A stretch of DNA of 64,000 nucleotides from Dyadobacter arcticus (GTDB taxonomy: Bacteria > Bacteroidota > Bacteroidia > Cytophagales > Spirosomataceae). Location: positions 1-64,000 of the forward strand of contig NZ_JAASQJ010000004.1 in assembly GCF_011762185.1 (NCBI RefSeq), read 5' to 3'. The notes under the pieces are model-generated. The model did not search any database. It saw only the letters and a list, made by a program, of their open reading frames with translations, and had not been told where the DNA came from. A program made the position numbers and the translations under genes. Shown in pieces: positions 27,732 to 36,034 of this stretch (its first letter is position 1; each line of letters starts with the position of its first letter).

Positions 27732-29207
27732 ATGAGAAAATTTCACATTTCCTTCGCCCTCCTATTGTTTGCCTGCCTTGCCTCAGCGCAAAATGTAAAA
27801 CCTTGTAAGCCATGCGAGGAGTTGAAAAACCTTCAACTGCCGGATGTTACGATTTTGGTTGCTGAGGCCAATGCAGGGGATACGATCCGCAATCCAAACG
27901 CACCGTGGATCCCAACTGTTGTCATACAAAAGCCTTTCTGTCGCATACTAGGCAGGATCAGCAAGGAAATCAATTTTGAGATCTTGTTACCGAACGAAAG
28001 TAATACACGTTTCCTGATGTCAGGAGGAGGCGGTTTTGTTGGAAGCATCCAAAACGAATTCCGGGGTAAGATCGATGAGGGATTTGTAACTGCAGGCACT
28101 GACACAGGTCACGAAGGAGGTAGCGACGCAAAATGGGCGTACAACAACATGGAGCGACAGCTCAATTTCGGGCGGCTTGCCATACATCGTACCGCCGTGG
28201 TATCGAAAGCCATTATGCAAAATTTTTATTGTGCAGCACCTTCCAAATCGTATTTTGTGGGTTGTTCGCGTGGGGGCGGACAGGCGATGATGGAGGCCCA
28301 ATATTATCCTGAGGATTTTGATGGGATTGTAGCCGGGGCACCTGCATTTGGATGGCCGGCAACAGCTGCGAAATTTTTGCAGCACAGCCAATACAATTAT
28401 CCAGACTCAAACGAGCTGAGGCCGGTTATCTCAAAAGATAATCTCAAACTTTTACAAAAGGAAGTTCTTAAACAATGCGACCAATTGGACGGATCGGCTG
28501 ATGGGATTCTGAACAACCCCGGTAAATGCAAGTTCGATTTTTCAAAATTACCGGTATGCGCTAACGAAAAGCCTGGAAGCGCATGTTTTACAAAAAGACA
28601 GCTTGCGGCAATCAAGTTGATTTACAGTCCTTTGATTGTAAATGGCAAACAGATTTACCCAGGTTTCCCCTTTGGCGGAGAAGCCGAAGAAGCTTCCTGG
28701 GACCCCTGGATAACCGGGTCAAGCTCCTTCTCGCAAAAACAACCCAGCCTGCATCATATGTTTTCTACAAACATTTTCAAGTATCTTATCTTCAACGATT
28801 CAACCTTTGATTATTCAAAGTATAACTTCAAGAATTTTACCGCGGAAACTGCCTATGCTTCATCCTATCTGGATGCCACCAGTACTGATTACAGCGAGTT
28901 CAGAAAGCGAAATGGTAAGATTATCTTTTTCCATGGATGGAATGATGCGGCACTCTCGGCAAACGCAACCATTGGGCATTACAATGAGATATTAAAAAGC
29001 GACAAAGACGCGCAATCTTATTCAAGGCTGTTCCTTCTTCCAGGAGTTTTGCACTGTGGAGGCGGCCCGGGTTGTGATAATGTGGACTGGGTCAGCGTGA
29101 TCATTGATTGGGTAGAAAAATCAAAGGCGCCCGACGAGATCGTTGCGTCGAAAGATGTTGGGGGCAAGATTACCACCAAGAATATTTTGGCTTATCCGAA
29201 AGAGTAG
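27732..29207 (+). CDS. Secreted tannase/feruloyl esterase family hydrolase
   Basis: A 491-residue alpha/beta hydrolase with a clear signal peptide (MRKFHISFALLLFACLASA). Catalytic landmarks are the nucleophile elbow GCSRGGG (Ser179), the acid in HGWNDAAL (Asp405) and the His in LPGVLHCGGG (His441), flanked by paired cysteines as in this family. Members cut ester bonds of gallic or hydroxycinnamic acids from plant material, or related aromatic esters. It is divergent from the SusCD genes and may act on the same substrate (inference). The start is set by the signal peptide; an in-frame extension upstream belongs to a relict gene. Confidence 0.88.
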   Translation: MRKFHISFALLLFACLASAQNVKPCKPCEELKNLQLPDVTILVAEANAGDTIRNPNAPWIPTVVIQKPFCRILGRISKEINFEILLPNESNTRFLMSGGGGFVGSIQNEFRGKIDEGFVTAGTDTGHEGGSDAKWAYNNMERQLNFGRLAIHRTAVVSKAIMQNFYCAAPSKSYFVGCSRGGGQAMMEAQYYPEDFDGIVAGAPAFGWPATAAKFLQHSQYNYPDSNELRPVISKDNLKLLQKEVLKQCDQLDGSADGILNNPGKCKFDFSKLPVCANEKPGSACFTKRQLAAIKLIYSPLIVNGKQIYPGFPFGGEAEEASWDPWITGSSSFSQKQPSLHHMFSTNIFKYLIFNDSTFDYSKYNFKNFTAETAYASSYLDATSTDYSEFRKRNGKIIFFHGWNDAALSANATIGHYNEILKSDKDAQSYSRLFLLPGVLHCGGGPGCDNVDWVSVIIDWVEKSKAPDEIVASKDVGGKITTKNILAYPKE

Positions 29208-29313
29208 GGTTGCTGGCAAAGGCGACACATTTAAGCCAAGCAAAAGAAATTAACCAGGAACTTTTAACGCCCTATAATCTTTCTAATTCTAAGCTTACTC
29301 TGAAAGAAGAATT

Positions 29314-30336
29314 ATGAAGAAGATAGGATTTTTATCGTTCGGGCATTGGGCAAACCACCCAGCATATAACGCCCGGACAGCGAGTGACACATTGCTTCAA
29401 TCCATTGACCTGGCGGTTGCCGCCGAAGAAATCGGTTTGGACGGCGCTTACTTTCGTGTACATCATTTTGCAACGCAGCTGGCATCGCCATTTCCTTTGC
29501 TTTCAGCTGTTGGTGCCAAAACAAGCAAAATAGAGATTGGGACGGGCGTGATTGACATGCGTTATGAAAACCCACTCTATATGGTGGAAGACGCCGGCGC
29601 CGCGGACCTGATTTCGGAAGGACGATTGCAATTGGGAATCAGCAGAGGATCGCCGGAACAGGTGATCGACGGCTGGCGTTATTTTGGATACGAACCCGCT
29701 GCCGGAGAAACCGAGGCAGAAATGGGACGCCGTAAAGCATTGGAATTCCTCGAAAGGCTGAAAGGTAAGGGATTTGCACAGCCCAATCCGTACCCAATGT
29801 TTCCAAACCCGCCGGGCTTGCTCCGTCTGGAACCATACTCCGAAGGATTGCGGGAACGCATCTGGTGGGGAGCCGCTTCCAATGCTACGGCTGTGTGGGC
29901 GGCGGAAAACGGGATGTACCTCCAAAGTTCCACCCTGAAATACGATGAAGGCGGCAAGCCTTTTCACGTGCAGCAGGCGGAGCAGATCAGGCTATATAAA
30001 GAGGCGTGGAAGAAAGCGGGGCACAAACGGGAACCAAGGGTTTCAGTAAGCCGGTCTATTTTCGCACTGATGAACGATCAGGACCGCATGTACTTTGGGC
30101 AGGAAGGCAGAGACCGCGACAAAATCGGAATGATCGAACAGGGCAAAAATGCGATTTTCGGCAGAAGCTACGCTGCTGAACCAGATCAACTTATTAAGGA
30201 GCTGGCGCAGGACGAGGCTATCCAGGAAGCAGATACGGTTCTTTTGACGATTCCAAATACGTTAGGGGTTGATTATAATGTGCATGTGTTGGCCTCGATT
30301 TTGGAGCATGTGGCGCCTGGGTTGGGGTGGCGTTGA
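29314..30336 (+). CDS. LLM-class flavin-dependent oxidoreductase
   Basis: A 340-residue luciferase-like monooxygenase. It has the family's TIM-barrel pattern: EIGLDGAYFRVHHF near residues 38-51, IEIGTGVIDMRYENP, and the SEGRLQLGISRGSPEQV segment near 108-124. The enzyme uses reduced flavin and oxygen; the substrate is unknown. A GAAAGAAGA stretch precedes the ATG by three bases. A strong intrinsic terminator follows the gene. Confidence 0.88.
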   Translation: MKKIGFLSFGHWANHPAYNARTASDTLLQSIDLAVAAEEIGLDGAYFRVHHFATQLASPFPLLSAVGAKTSKIEIGTGVIDMRYENPLYMVEDAGAADLISEGRLQLGISRGSPEQVIDGWRYFGYEPAAGETEAEMGRRKALEFLERLKGKGFAQPNPYPMFPNPPGLLRLEPYSEGLRERIWWGAASNATAVWAAENGMYLQSSTLKYDEGGKPFHVQQAEQIRLYKEAWKKAGHKREPRVSVSRSIFALMNDQDRMYFGQEGRDRDKIGMIEQGKNAIFGRSYAAEPDQLIKELAQDEAIQEADTVLLTIPNTLGVDYNVHVLASILEHVAPGLGWR

Positions 30337-30399
30337 GATTTGGGTGTTTGGCGACTTGCAGTAGTTTCCTATATATCAATTGTTTCTATCTAGATTACG

Positions 30400-30427
30400 A
30401 AGGCGCCTCAAAAGGGCGTCTTTTTTT
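30400..30427 (+). terminator. Intrinsic terminator after the LLM oxidoreductase gene
   Basis: Stem AAGGCGCC / GGCGTCTT (one G-T pair), seven-base loop TCAAAAG, followed by a run of seven T residues. It ends 17 bases before the 3' end of the antitoxin gene on the other strand. Confidence 0.85.
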
Positions 30428-30443
30428 GCTTTATTCGGAAAGG

Positions 30444-30704
30444 TCACAGAATATCTGCCCATATGTTTTTAAGGTCGCGGATGGAAGTCACTCTTCCAGC
30501 CTTCACGTCCTCAATGCCTTCTTTAATGGCATTTAACACTTGAGGGTCCGAAAAAAAGACATCAGTTTCAGTACTTTCATCAATTGGCGTGAGTAAAACT
30601 GATTTCTTATTCTTCCCCCGGTGAATAATCACCCGTTCCTTCTCGGCCAGATCCAGATAATCCTTTTGCTTCCCCCGAAATTCCCTTGCTGATATAATTC
30701 TCAT
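30444..30704 (-). CDS. Phd/YefM-type antitoxin without a partner toxin
   Basis: An 86-residue protein whose N-terminus (ISAREFRGKQKDYLDLAE, then VIIHRGKNKKSVLLTP) matches the Phd/YefM DNA-binding antitoxin fold; the C-terminal 35 residues would wrap a toxin. The RelE- or Doc-type toxin gene that should follow is absent: only about 100 bases separate its stop from the convergent oxidoreductase gene, and these hold a terminator. It is therefore an orphan antitoxin, perhaps a regulator or an anti-addiction protein. Confidence 0.8.
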   Translation of the reverse strand: MRIISAREFRGKQKDYLDLAEKERVIIHRGKNKKSVLLTPIDESTETDVFFSDPQVLNAIKEGIEDVKAGRVTSIRDLKNIWADIL

Positions 30705-30818
30705 CGGTGTACGAATTTGTGTACACGAAGATAGGAAGATTTTGTATTAGCGCGAAAATTAGCATGAAGGACAACTGAAAGCTCAGCATTATGGTGATAC
30801 CAGGTAATTTGTGCAAGT

Positions 30819-30841
30819 GCCGCTTGCACAATTGACCGGTC
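30819..30841. repeat. Perfect inverted repeat between operons
   Basis: A nine-base-pair perfect palindrome TTGTGCAAG/CTTGCACAA with a five-base loop lies between the antitoxin gene and the three-gene operon. There is no T run, so it may be an operator for the antitoxin promoter rather than a terminator. Confidence 0.5.
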
Positions 30842-30878
30842 AGGATATGCTTTGACTAAGGTTTGCTCCGCCTGTCAA

Positions 30879-31307
30879 TTATTGGTCTGTTGGAATTGAA
30901 ACAGTGAGATCCCCATATTCAATGACTGGTAAAAGCATCTTGTTTAAAATGGTAGTCGAAAGCCGCTCGAATAAAATTCCCCTTACATTTCCAATTGAAA
31001 CCCTAGCGATGACTTCTATGATCTCTTCCGGGATTTTAACGGAATCGTCTGGATACGAAATCAATACCGCTGTCAATCCGGGAACATTATAGAAATTATT
31101 GCTTTTGAATGTTACTAATTCCAAGCCGCTCTCTGCTTCGATCAAGCGGACAGATACTTCGCATAAAATCACTTCTTGTTGGAGCTCCGACCCGGTAACC
31201 AAATTGTTGATACTAATATCGAAGGTTACGGTTTTTCCCACCATTTCCGGAAGTTGATCATGAACCTTGTAGTCATTCACCGTAATCGACTCGATTTGTA
31301 TAGTCAT
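30879..31307 (-). CDS. Protein of unknown function, third gene of a compact operon (possible SecB-like fold)
   Basis: A 142-residue protein. It alternates beta strands (TIQIESITVNDYK, KTVTFDISINN, EVILCEVSVRLIE) and ends with a region around VRGILFERLSTTILNKMLLPVIE that resembles the end of SecB-type chaperones, where a charged helix precedes a LLPxI strand. The resemblance is weak. The ATG at 31307 is chosen; a TTG at 31316 is the alternative. It follows the second gene of the operon by 11 bases, so the three genes are probably one unit. Confidence 0.6.
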   Translation of the reverse strand: MTIQIESITVNDYKVHDQLPEMVGKTVTFDISINNLVTGSELQQEVILCEVSVRLIEAESGLELVTFKSNNFYNVPGLTAVLISYPDDSVKIPEEIIEVIARVSIGNVRGILFERLSTTILNKMLLPVIEYGDLTVSIPTDQ

Positions 31308-31318
31308 GGATGTCAATT

Positions 31319-31840
31319 TTATCTAAACACTAGATTCCGTTCAGCCTTAATTTTGCCATTTTGAGCTGGTTTTGGTGGCAGATAGTAAATGGAGAACTCA
31401 TTCTCAAGCAAAGAAAACTCCCCGGTAAACCTAGCCGGAGTAGATCGAGTTTTGCTTTTTGGGTCTTCAGTAAATTTTATAGATCCTGATAAAACAGCTG
31501 ATTCGAGCGGATCGGAGAGAAACAAGTCAGCTTCCGGCAAGTATTCTTCGGGAATCGCTTCAATAGCTAATTCATTACCGATAAGCAGACCATCCTTGCT
31601 CTCGCTAATTTGCAAAAAAATGACATTTTCAGGTTTAGTGTATACTAAGCGAACATCTATCTGTCCCGTGACTAACAAAGATAAACGAGACTTCGAAATT
31701 GGCGTTCCGATATACATATTAGTCCCGTCTTCGAACATCTCGACCAGTAGACAAAGATAGATTTCCTGATTCTCTCCACTTGCAGTTAAAAGATGCGCCT
31801 GATCGTAGAAGAGCAATATTTCAATAGTTTTTAACTTCAT
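31319..31840 (-). CDS. Protein of unknown function, second gene of a compact operon
   Basis: A 173-residue protein I do not recognise with confidence. Its first half is a run of beta strands (EILLFYDQAHLLTA, IYLCLLVEMF, NMYIGTPIS) with a conserved-looking VRLVYTKPEN segment; the second half is acidic with a low-complexity Lys/Ser/Thr stretch before a terminal YYLPPKP. The start shares a base with the stop of the first gene (TAATG). No signal peptide or membrane helix. Confidence 0.6.
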   Translation of the reverse strand: MKLKTIEILLFYDQAHLLTASGENQEIYLCLLVEMFEDGTNMYIGTPISKSRLSLLVTGQIDVRLVYTKPENVIFLQISESKDGLLIGNELAIEAIPEEYLPEADLFLSDPLESAVLSGSIKFTEDPKSKTRSTPARFTGEFSLLENEFSIYYLPPKPAQNGKIKAERNLVFR

Positions 31841-32211
31841 TATGATACCAATTTACAGTTATTGGAATATTCGAATTCAGTTGTCGACCACCAAGTGAAA
31901 TGGTTTAAATCCTTCGTTGTTTGCAGAACAACTCCATCTTTTTCGTTAAGAACCAATTCCCCGATGGTTGAGTTTCGAGATTTGAATATTGGCATTTTAA
32001 GAATTTGCCTTGCTTTATCAAGTGTTTGCCATAACGACAGGCCCTTTGCTTCGCAAAGCTTTGTATAATTCTTTTCTGGATATAAACGCTTATGCGAGTA
32101 GAAGTCCCTTTCGCTAACAGGATTACTGCAAATTCTGTAAAATTTAAGACCGCGTGGTTTAATGGCTTCAGCCGGAGGACAATTTTCTGATAATTGTTCA
32201 GACCAAGCCAT
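31840..32211 (-). CDS. Protein of unknown function, first gene of a compact operon
   Basis: A 123-residue protein with a recurrent but unnamed signature: WSEQLSENCPPAEA at the N-terminus, KFYRICSNPVSERDF near residues 23-37, and SLWQTLDKARQIL near residue 60. Such proteins are scattered among bacteria beside small cytosolic genes of unknown role, which often look like accessory or defence islands. The gene is AT-rich like its partners. Nothing suggests export. Confidence 0.65.
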   Translation of the reverse strand: MAWSEQLSENCPPAEAIKPRGLKFYRICSNPVSERDFYSHKRLYPEKNYTKLCEAKGLSLWQTLDKARQILKMPIFKSRNSTIGELVLNEKDGVVLQTTKDLNHFTWWSTTEFEYSNNCKLVS

Positions 32212-32433
32212 TATTACTAATTTTTGTAAAATAATTCATAACTAATCCTTCTTTTGGCATGTGGCAAAATAGATTCTAAGCAACTAATTTGAAAGGAGAC
32301 AAGTGTTTGAATTTTTGGATGAGTATCACATTCCCTAACAACGCCTTTATTTCGACATGGATTACAATAGCTTAAATCACAAATCTCCCCTTTACCACAC
32401 TATCAAAAAAATTGTATTTTATTAGCATTGAGC

Positions 32434-32853
32434 CTATCTCCCCACAACCAACCGCTCTAACCTCCCCATCATCTCGTCCTTCTCCTTCAACATCCGCTCA
32501 TAAAGCGCAATCTTCTCCTCATGTAGCTGAATAATCTTTTCAACCGGATGTAGGTTAAAGGTGCCGAAGTTGAAGGAGTTTTCGACCTTGTCAAATGTAT
32601 TGGCAATAATATTCACAGCCTTCTCTTCATCAAAATTCCGAATCGCATCAGCTGGAATTTTAAGAATAGCCGCAACTTGTTCCAAAATGTCGGAATCAAT
32701 CTTTTCTTTTTGTTCTAATAGAGAAATTTTCTGCTGGTTCCAATCTTCGCCAAGCTCGAACGCCAATGCATCTTGTTTAATACTCAACATTTCCCGAAAA
32801 CGCTTCAAATTGCGCCCTTCATGGATCTTTGGGTTGGAGGTAGTATGTGTCAT
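32434..32853 (-). CDS. XRE-family helix-turn-helix regulator
   Basis: A 139-residue protein with an N-terminal HTH (residues 12-65: NLKRFREMLSIKQDALAFEL, then QQKISLLEQ) and a C-terminal coiled coil (EKIIQLHEEKIALYERMLKEKDEMM) likely used for dimerisation. This architecture is common in Bacteroidota. It is separated from the downstream operon by 222 bases, so it may or may not control it. Confidence 0.85.
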   Translation of the reverse strand: MTHTTSNPKIHEGRNLKRFREMLSIKQDALAFELGEDWNQQKISLLEQKEKIDSDILEQVAAILKIPADAIRNFDEEKAVNIIANTFDKVENSFNFGTFNLHPVEKIIQLHEEKIALYERMLKEKDEMMGRLERLVVGR

Positions 32854-33054
32854 GCGGGAAAGGGGTTTGGTTAAAAAAGCAATTTATGTAAATCCGGCGG
32901 GAAGTGCCTGGATATTTTACGGGCGGCCCGCGTAGGGCATAGCCAGGTATGTTACCGGGGCGTGTGTCCAGTTTTCATGGCGACACTGCACCCCGGGCGG
33001 CACGATTATTATGCAGATCGGCGCATATAATGTTCATCAACAAACCAGGAAAAA

Positions 33055-33645
33055 ATGGAAGAGGATCAAAAGGCAAATGTGCTTGAAATTGAAAGGCAGT
33101 TTGATGTGGACGTAGAAACACTCTTCAAGGCTTGGACGGAAGCAGAACAGCTCAAACAATGGTGGCATCCAATGGGTGAGTCGCTGACGGATGTGAAAAA
33201 TGATCTCAAGGAAGGAGGCGAAGTCGCTTATTTCGTAGGCGAGGCGGGATTAGAAATTACCGGTACGTACAGCGAAGTGTCACTGAATGAAAAACTGGTT
33301 TATTCGTGGGTTTGGAACATGAGCGACGAGGGCTCCGAAAACGGTTATTCGCTGAATGTCAGCTTTTCCGCCGAGGGTGATGGCAGTAAACTGCGTGTGA
33401 TCCAGGATGGATTTTCGAAACCAGAGATGCTGAAAACGCATCAGGATGGGTGGGATAAAGGTCTGGACGATCTTGAATCGTATCTGTCCGGCAGTATCAA
33501 ACGCGCCGATGCAGGTGAAACGCAAAACCAAACGTCCGAATCTGAGCAACCTCACAATGATAACCTGAAAAGTGCCGAAGGTATGTCCGACCGGTCGGGT
33601 GGTTATAATGAGGCGCCGGAACAGGTTAAGGTTGGTGGAGGGTGA
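33055..33645 (+). CDS. SRPBCC (AHSA1-like) domain protein
   Basis: A 196-residue protein. Residues 9-150 form a START-like fold of the AHSA1 group (VDVETLFKAWTEAEQLKQWW, then YSWVWNM, then HQDGWDKGLDDLESYL). The final 45 residues are a polar, probably disordered tail rich in Asn, Glu and Gly, which is unusual for the family. Members bind hydrophobic ligands or work with ArsR regulators, but no ArsR gene is adjacent. Confidence 0.85.
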   Translation: MEEDQKANVLEIERQFDVDVETLFKAWTEAEQLKQWWHPMGESLTDVKNDLKEGGEVAYFVGEAGLEITGTYSEVSLNEKLVYSWVWNMSDEGSENGYSLNVSFSAEGDGSKLRVIQDGFSKPEMLKTHQDGWDKGLDDLESYLSGSIKRADAGETQNQTSESEQPHNDNLKSAEGMSDRSGGYNEAPEQVKVGGG

Positions 33646-33708
33646 GTGAAGGGCGGTCTGTGTAGGAAAGTGGGAAGAAAGGGAGGAAAGGGATGAGGGA
33701 GGAAGGAG

Positions 33709-33750
33709 GAAGGGGCAATTGGCTTGATGCTGATTGCCCCTTCGTTTTTT
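33709..33750 (+). terminator. Strong intrinsic terminator after the SRPBCC gene
   Basis: A perfect 11-base-pair stem GAAGGGGCAAT/ATTGCCCCTTC with a 13-base loop, followed by GTTTTTT. It lies between convergent genes and is preceded by a purine-only stretch of about 45 bases. Confidence 0.85.
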
Positions 33751-33768
33751 AAGATTGGCAACGACTGC

Positions 33769-34158
33769 CTACTTCACAAGTGTCGCTTCCAATTCTACCG
33801 ATAGCGTTTCGAAAAGCGTTTTTACTTCGACGACGGTCGAGACTTGTTTGATTTCGTTTTTGGCGATCCACTCGGTGAATATGTCGAAGCACGAGAAAAA
33901 CTCCGGGTGGTTGGTCGTGTATACATTCAGGCGGGCGATGTTTTTGAGTTCGAATCCGGCCTGGCTCACGACCTGTTCCAGATTATGTATGGCCAGGAGC
34001 AGCTGGGTGCGCATATCTGCGTCGCTTGATGTTCCGTCGGGATGCACGGCGGCTTGGCCTGCGCAGTATAATGTGCTTTCGATTTGCTTCACTTCCACGC
34101 CCTGATTGTAGGAACGTTCGTCCTGCCATTGCCACGGGTTAATGATTCTTTTTTCCAT
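33769..34158 (-). CDS. RidA-family protein lacking the catalytic arginine
   Basis: A 129-residue protein of the RidA/YjgF fold (LYCAGQAAVHPDG, NLEQVVSQAGFELKNIARLNVYTT). Archetypal RidA deaminates reactive enamines using an arginine in a PARS-like motif; here the corresponding segment reads KQVSTVVEVKTL with no arginine. It is therefore likely one of the non-deaminating Rid subgroups. It is transcribed in the same direction as, and 94 bases downstream of, a Crp-family regulator. Confidence 0.87.
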   Translation of the reverse strand: MEKRIINPWQWQDERSYNQGVEVKQIESTLYCAGQAAVHPDGTSSDADMRTQLLLAIHNLEQVVSQAGFELKNIARLNVYTTNHPEFFSCFDIFTEWIAKNEIKQVSTVVEVKTLFETLSVELEATLVK

Positions 34159-34252
34159 TTTTAAGTTTGATTGATTTACTGTGCAAATCTAGCGATCAAT
34201 TGGAAAACCACCCCGTGACCTACCTCACGACTTTCATGTGCGGCAGGTCACA

Positions 34253-34819
34253 CTACAAGTCCAGCCTGCTAAGCGTCTCGCGGGAAACACCCAAATAGGC
34301 AGCCAGTTGCGTCTTGGGCAAGCGTTGCAACAGCGAAGGGTGCTGGCCGACAAACTGCTTGTAGCGCTCCTGTGCGCTGGATGTCATCAGGGAAAGAATG
34401 CGGCGCTGGCCTGCCAGAAAGCCGGCGGTAACTTTTTCCAGAAAGAAATGCTCGATTTTGGGCAGACCGGTGCGTAATGCATTGAAATCGTCCAATGTCA
34501 AACACAGCGCCTCGGTATCTTCGAGGCATTCCATGGAAAGCGTGGCCTTTGTGCGGGAATAGTAGGCTTCAAAGTCATTGTCCCACCAGTCTTCCATGGC
34601 GAAGGCAAGGATTGATTGTTTTTCAGTTTCCTCATCGGTATACACCAGCTTGGTCAGCCCCGATAGCAGGAAATAATTGTAGGGTACCAGCTCGCCCCGC
34701 TGCACCATAAACTGATGTTTTTTGAACTTTTTAAAAACGAAATGCTTCTCGATAAATGCGAACTCATCGTCCGTTAAAGGCATGAGCTTCTCAATATGTT
34801 GCCGCAATTTCGAGTACAT
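34253..34819 (-). CDS. Crp/Fnr-family transcriptional regulator
   Basis: A 188-residue regulator. Residues 20-115 form a cyclic-nucleotide-binding-type beta roll (HQFMVQRGELVPYNYFLLSGLTKLVY) and the C-terminus carries a helix-turn-helix (LPKTQLAAYLGVSRETLSRL). It lacks the cAMP-contacting Arg/Ser pair, as is common in Bacteroidota members, so the signal is unknown. The ATG at 34819 is chosen; an upstream TTG at 34834 is unlikely. Confidence 0.88.
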   Translation of the reverse strand: MYSKLRQHIEKLMPLTDDEFAFIEKHFVFKKFKKHQFMVQRGELVPYNYFLLSGLTKLVYTDEETEKQSILAFAMEDWWDNDFEAYYSRTKATLSMECLEDTEALCLTLDDFNALRTGLPKIEHFFLEKVTAGFLAGQRRILSLMTSSAQERYKQFVGQHPSLLQRLPKTQLAAYLGVSRETLSRLDL

Positions 34820-34932
34820 AAAATGATAAGCCAATTGGGAGGCCTAAATATTAGGGAATTCGGTCTTTATTCAAATCAGACGGCCTGAATTTTCAGAAAT
34901 ATTCGTTGATGGCAAGTTCCGTCACGAATTCG

Positions 34933-35490
34933 TCACGCCTTAGCCAGCGAGCGAACATCGGCTGCTACAATACTCAGGTCATCATTGAACTGGTGACCGC
35001 CGACGGAAATTTCACGAAAAGTCGCCCATTCAAGTTGCTGCCTATACATGGCTAGCTGGGCGATTGGAACTTCCTCATCGTCGTGACAGTGGTAAAAGAA
35101 CAATGGTATATTCTTGTCAAGTTTTTCTGCAAAATCCTGGCGTAATTTGAAAGGTTTCACCCAATCTTCGCTTCCCTCCCAGAAAGGCGTTGCTACCAGG
35201 AAAACGGCTTTAATCCTTCGCTCAAAGCTGAATTCGGAAAGGCACGCTAACAACATGGAAGCGCCGAGTGAGTGGGCCACTAATATTACACCGTCTTTGC
35301 TTTCTGATATTGCTTGATTGATTTGCTGCCGCCTTCCCAGGTCCGGCGATCCGTCATCAGGTAAAAAAGGATAGTGGAAGACATACGACGGCTTCAAATA
35401 GCCTTCCAGCGACTCGACCAGTTTTTTGTCGGCCTCATAGTCTTCCATTGATCCCCCGCCGTGAAAGAATATCACTTGATTTGCCATCAT
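34933..35490 (-). CDS. Small alpha/beta hydrolase (RBBP9/YdeN-like)
   Basis: A 185-residue serine hydrolase fold: VIFFHGGGS near the N-terminus, the nucleophile elbow VAHSLGAS (Ser74), an acid in HCHDDEEVP and a His in VGGHQF. It is cytosolic, with no signal peptide. Substrate unknown. Two adjacent ATGs (35490, 35487) are possible starts. Confidence 0.82.
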   Translation of the reverse strand: MMANQVIFFHGGGSMEDYEADKKLVESLEGYLKPSYVFHYPFLPDDGSPDLGRRQQINQAISESKDGVILVAHSLGASMLLACLSEFSFERRIKAVFLVATPFWEGSEDWVKPFKLRQDFAEKLDKNIPLFFYHCHDDEEVPIAQLAMYRQQLEWATFREISVGGHQFNDDLSIVAADVRSLAKA

Positions 35491-35623
35491 TTCATTTTAG
35501 CATACGTTGAACTCATAAATTAAATAATTCTTTTTAACCGGTTTTCAAGTCATGCTAGAAAAGACCTGAAAAAGTTTATTGCTTATTTTTTCCCAACTGT
35601 TTGCGCGTATTCCTTTCTGTATT

Positions 35624-35871
35624 TCATAGGCGACTATCAGGTTCTTCTTTTCTGAACCAATGGGGCAGGTTTTTACCCAACAAAAACACATCTCCTGCGC
35701 TATACTCTCCGATGTGATCACCAACAAACGCTTAGCCGCTCCCGACCGCTTCTATCAGCAGCTCATATTCCTCGTGCTAGTGCCAGGGTGTTTCGAAGAA
35801 AGGCGTCGTGTAGGATCGTGCCACAAATGAGGTGCTATTGTCTAAAGGTAATTTTTGAACAAGAGGTTCAT
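35624..35871 (-). pseudogene. Broken AraC-family regulator, cupin domain only
   Basis: Read from 35871 leftwards, the sequence encodes PLVQKLPLDNSTSFVARSYT, then FETPWH-HEEYELLIE, AFVGDHIGEYSAGDVFLLGK and NLPHWFRKEEPDSR, the sensing cupin domain of Bacteroidota AraC regulators. It is disrupted by a one-base deletion just after the ATG and by in-frame stops at 35777-35779, 35732-35734 and 35624-35626. The C-terminal DNA-binding domain is missing. In relatives such a regulator usually lies divergent to a carbohydrate operon, as it does here. Confidence 0.75.
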
Positions 35872-36034
35872 CTGTTATGTTTTACAATTCCGGCACATAC
35901 TTATGCCAGATGTTCAAAATAACATATAAAATTGCCATAATAGCGATGGAATCAACATTTAATTTCCCGGTACTTTGTCTTGTTAATATTTCAAGAAGAT
36001 TTTAGCTATTATTGAGCATTCGAACATTTTATAT

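Noticed and set aside
35545..35727. 60-codon minus-strand frame
   Set aside because: It overlaps the broken AraC cupin domain in another frame and has no recognisable features.
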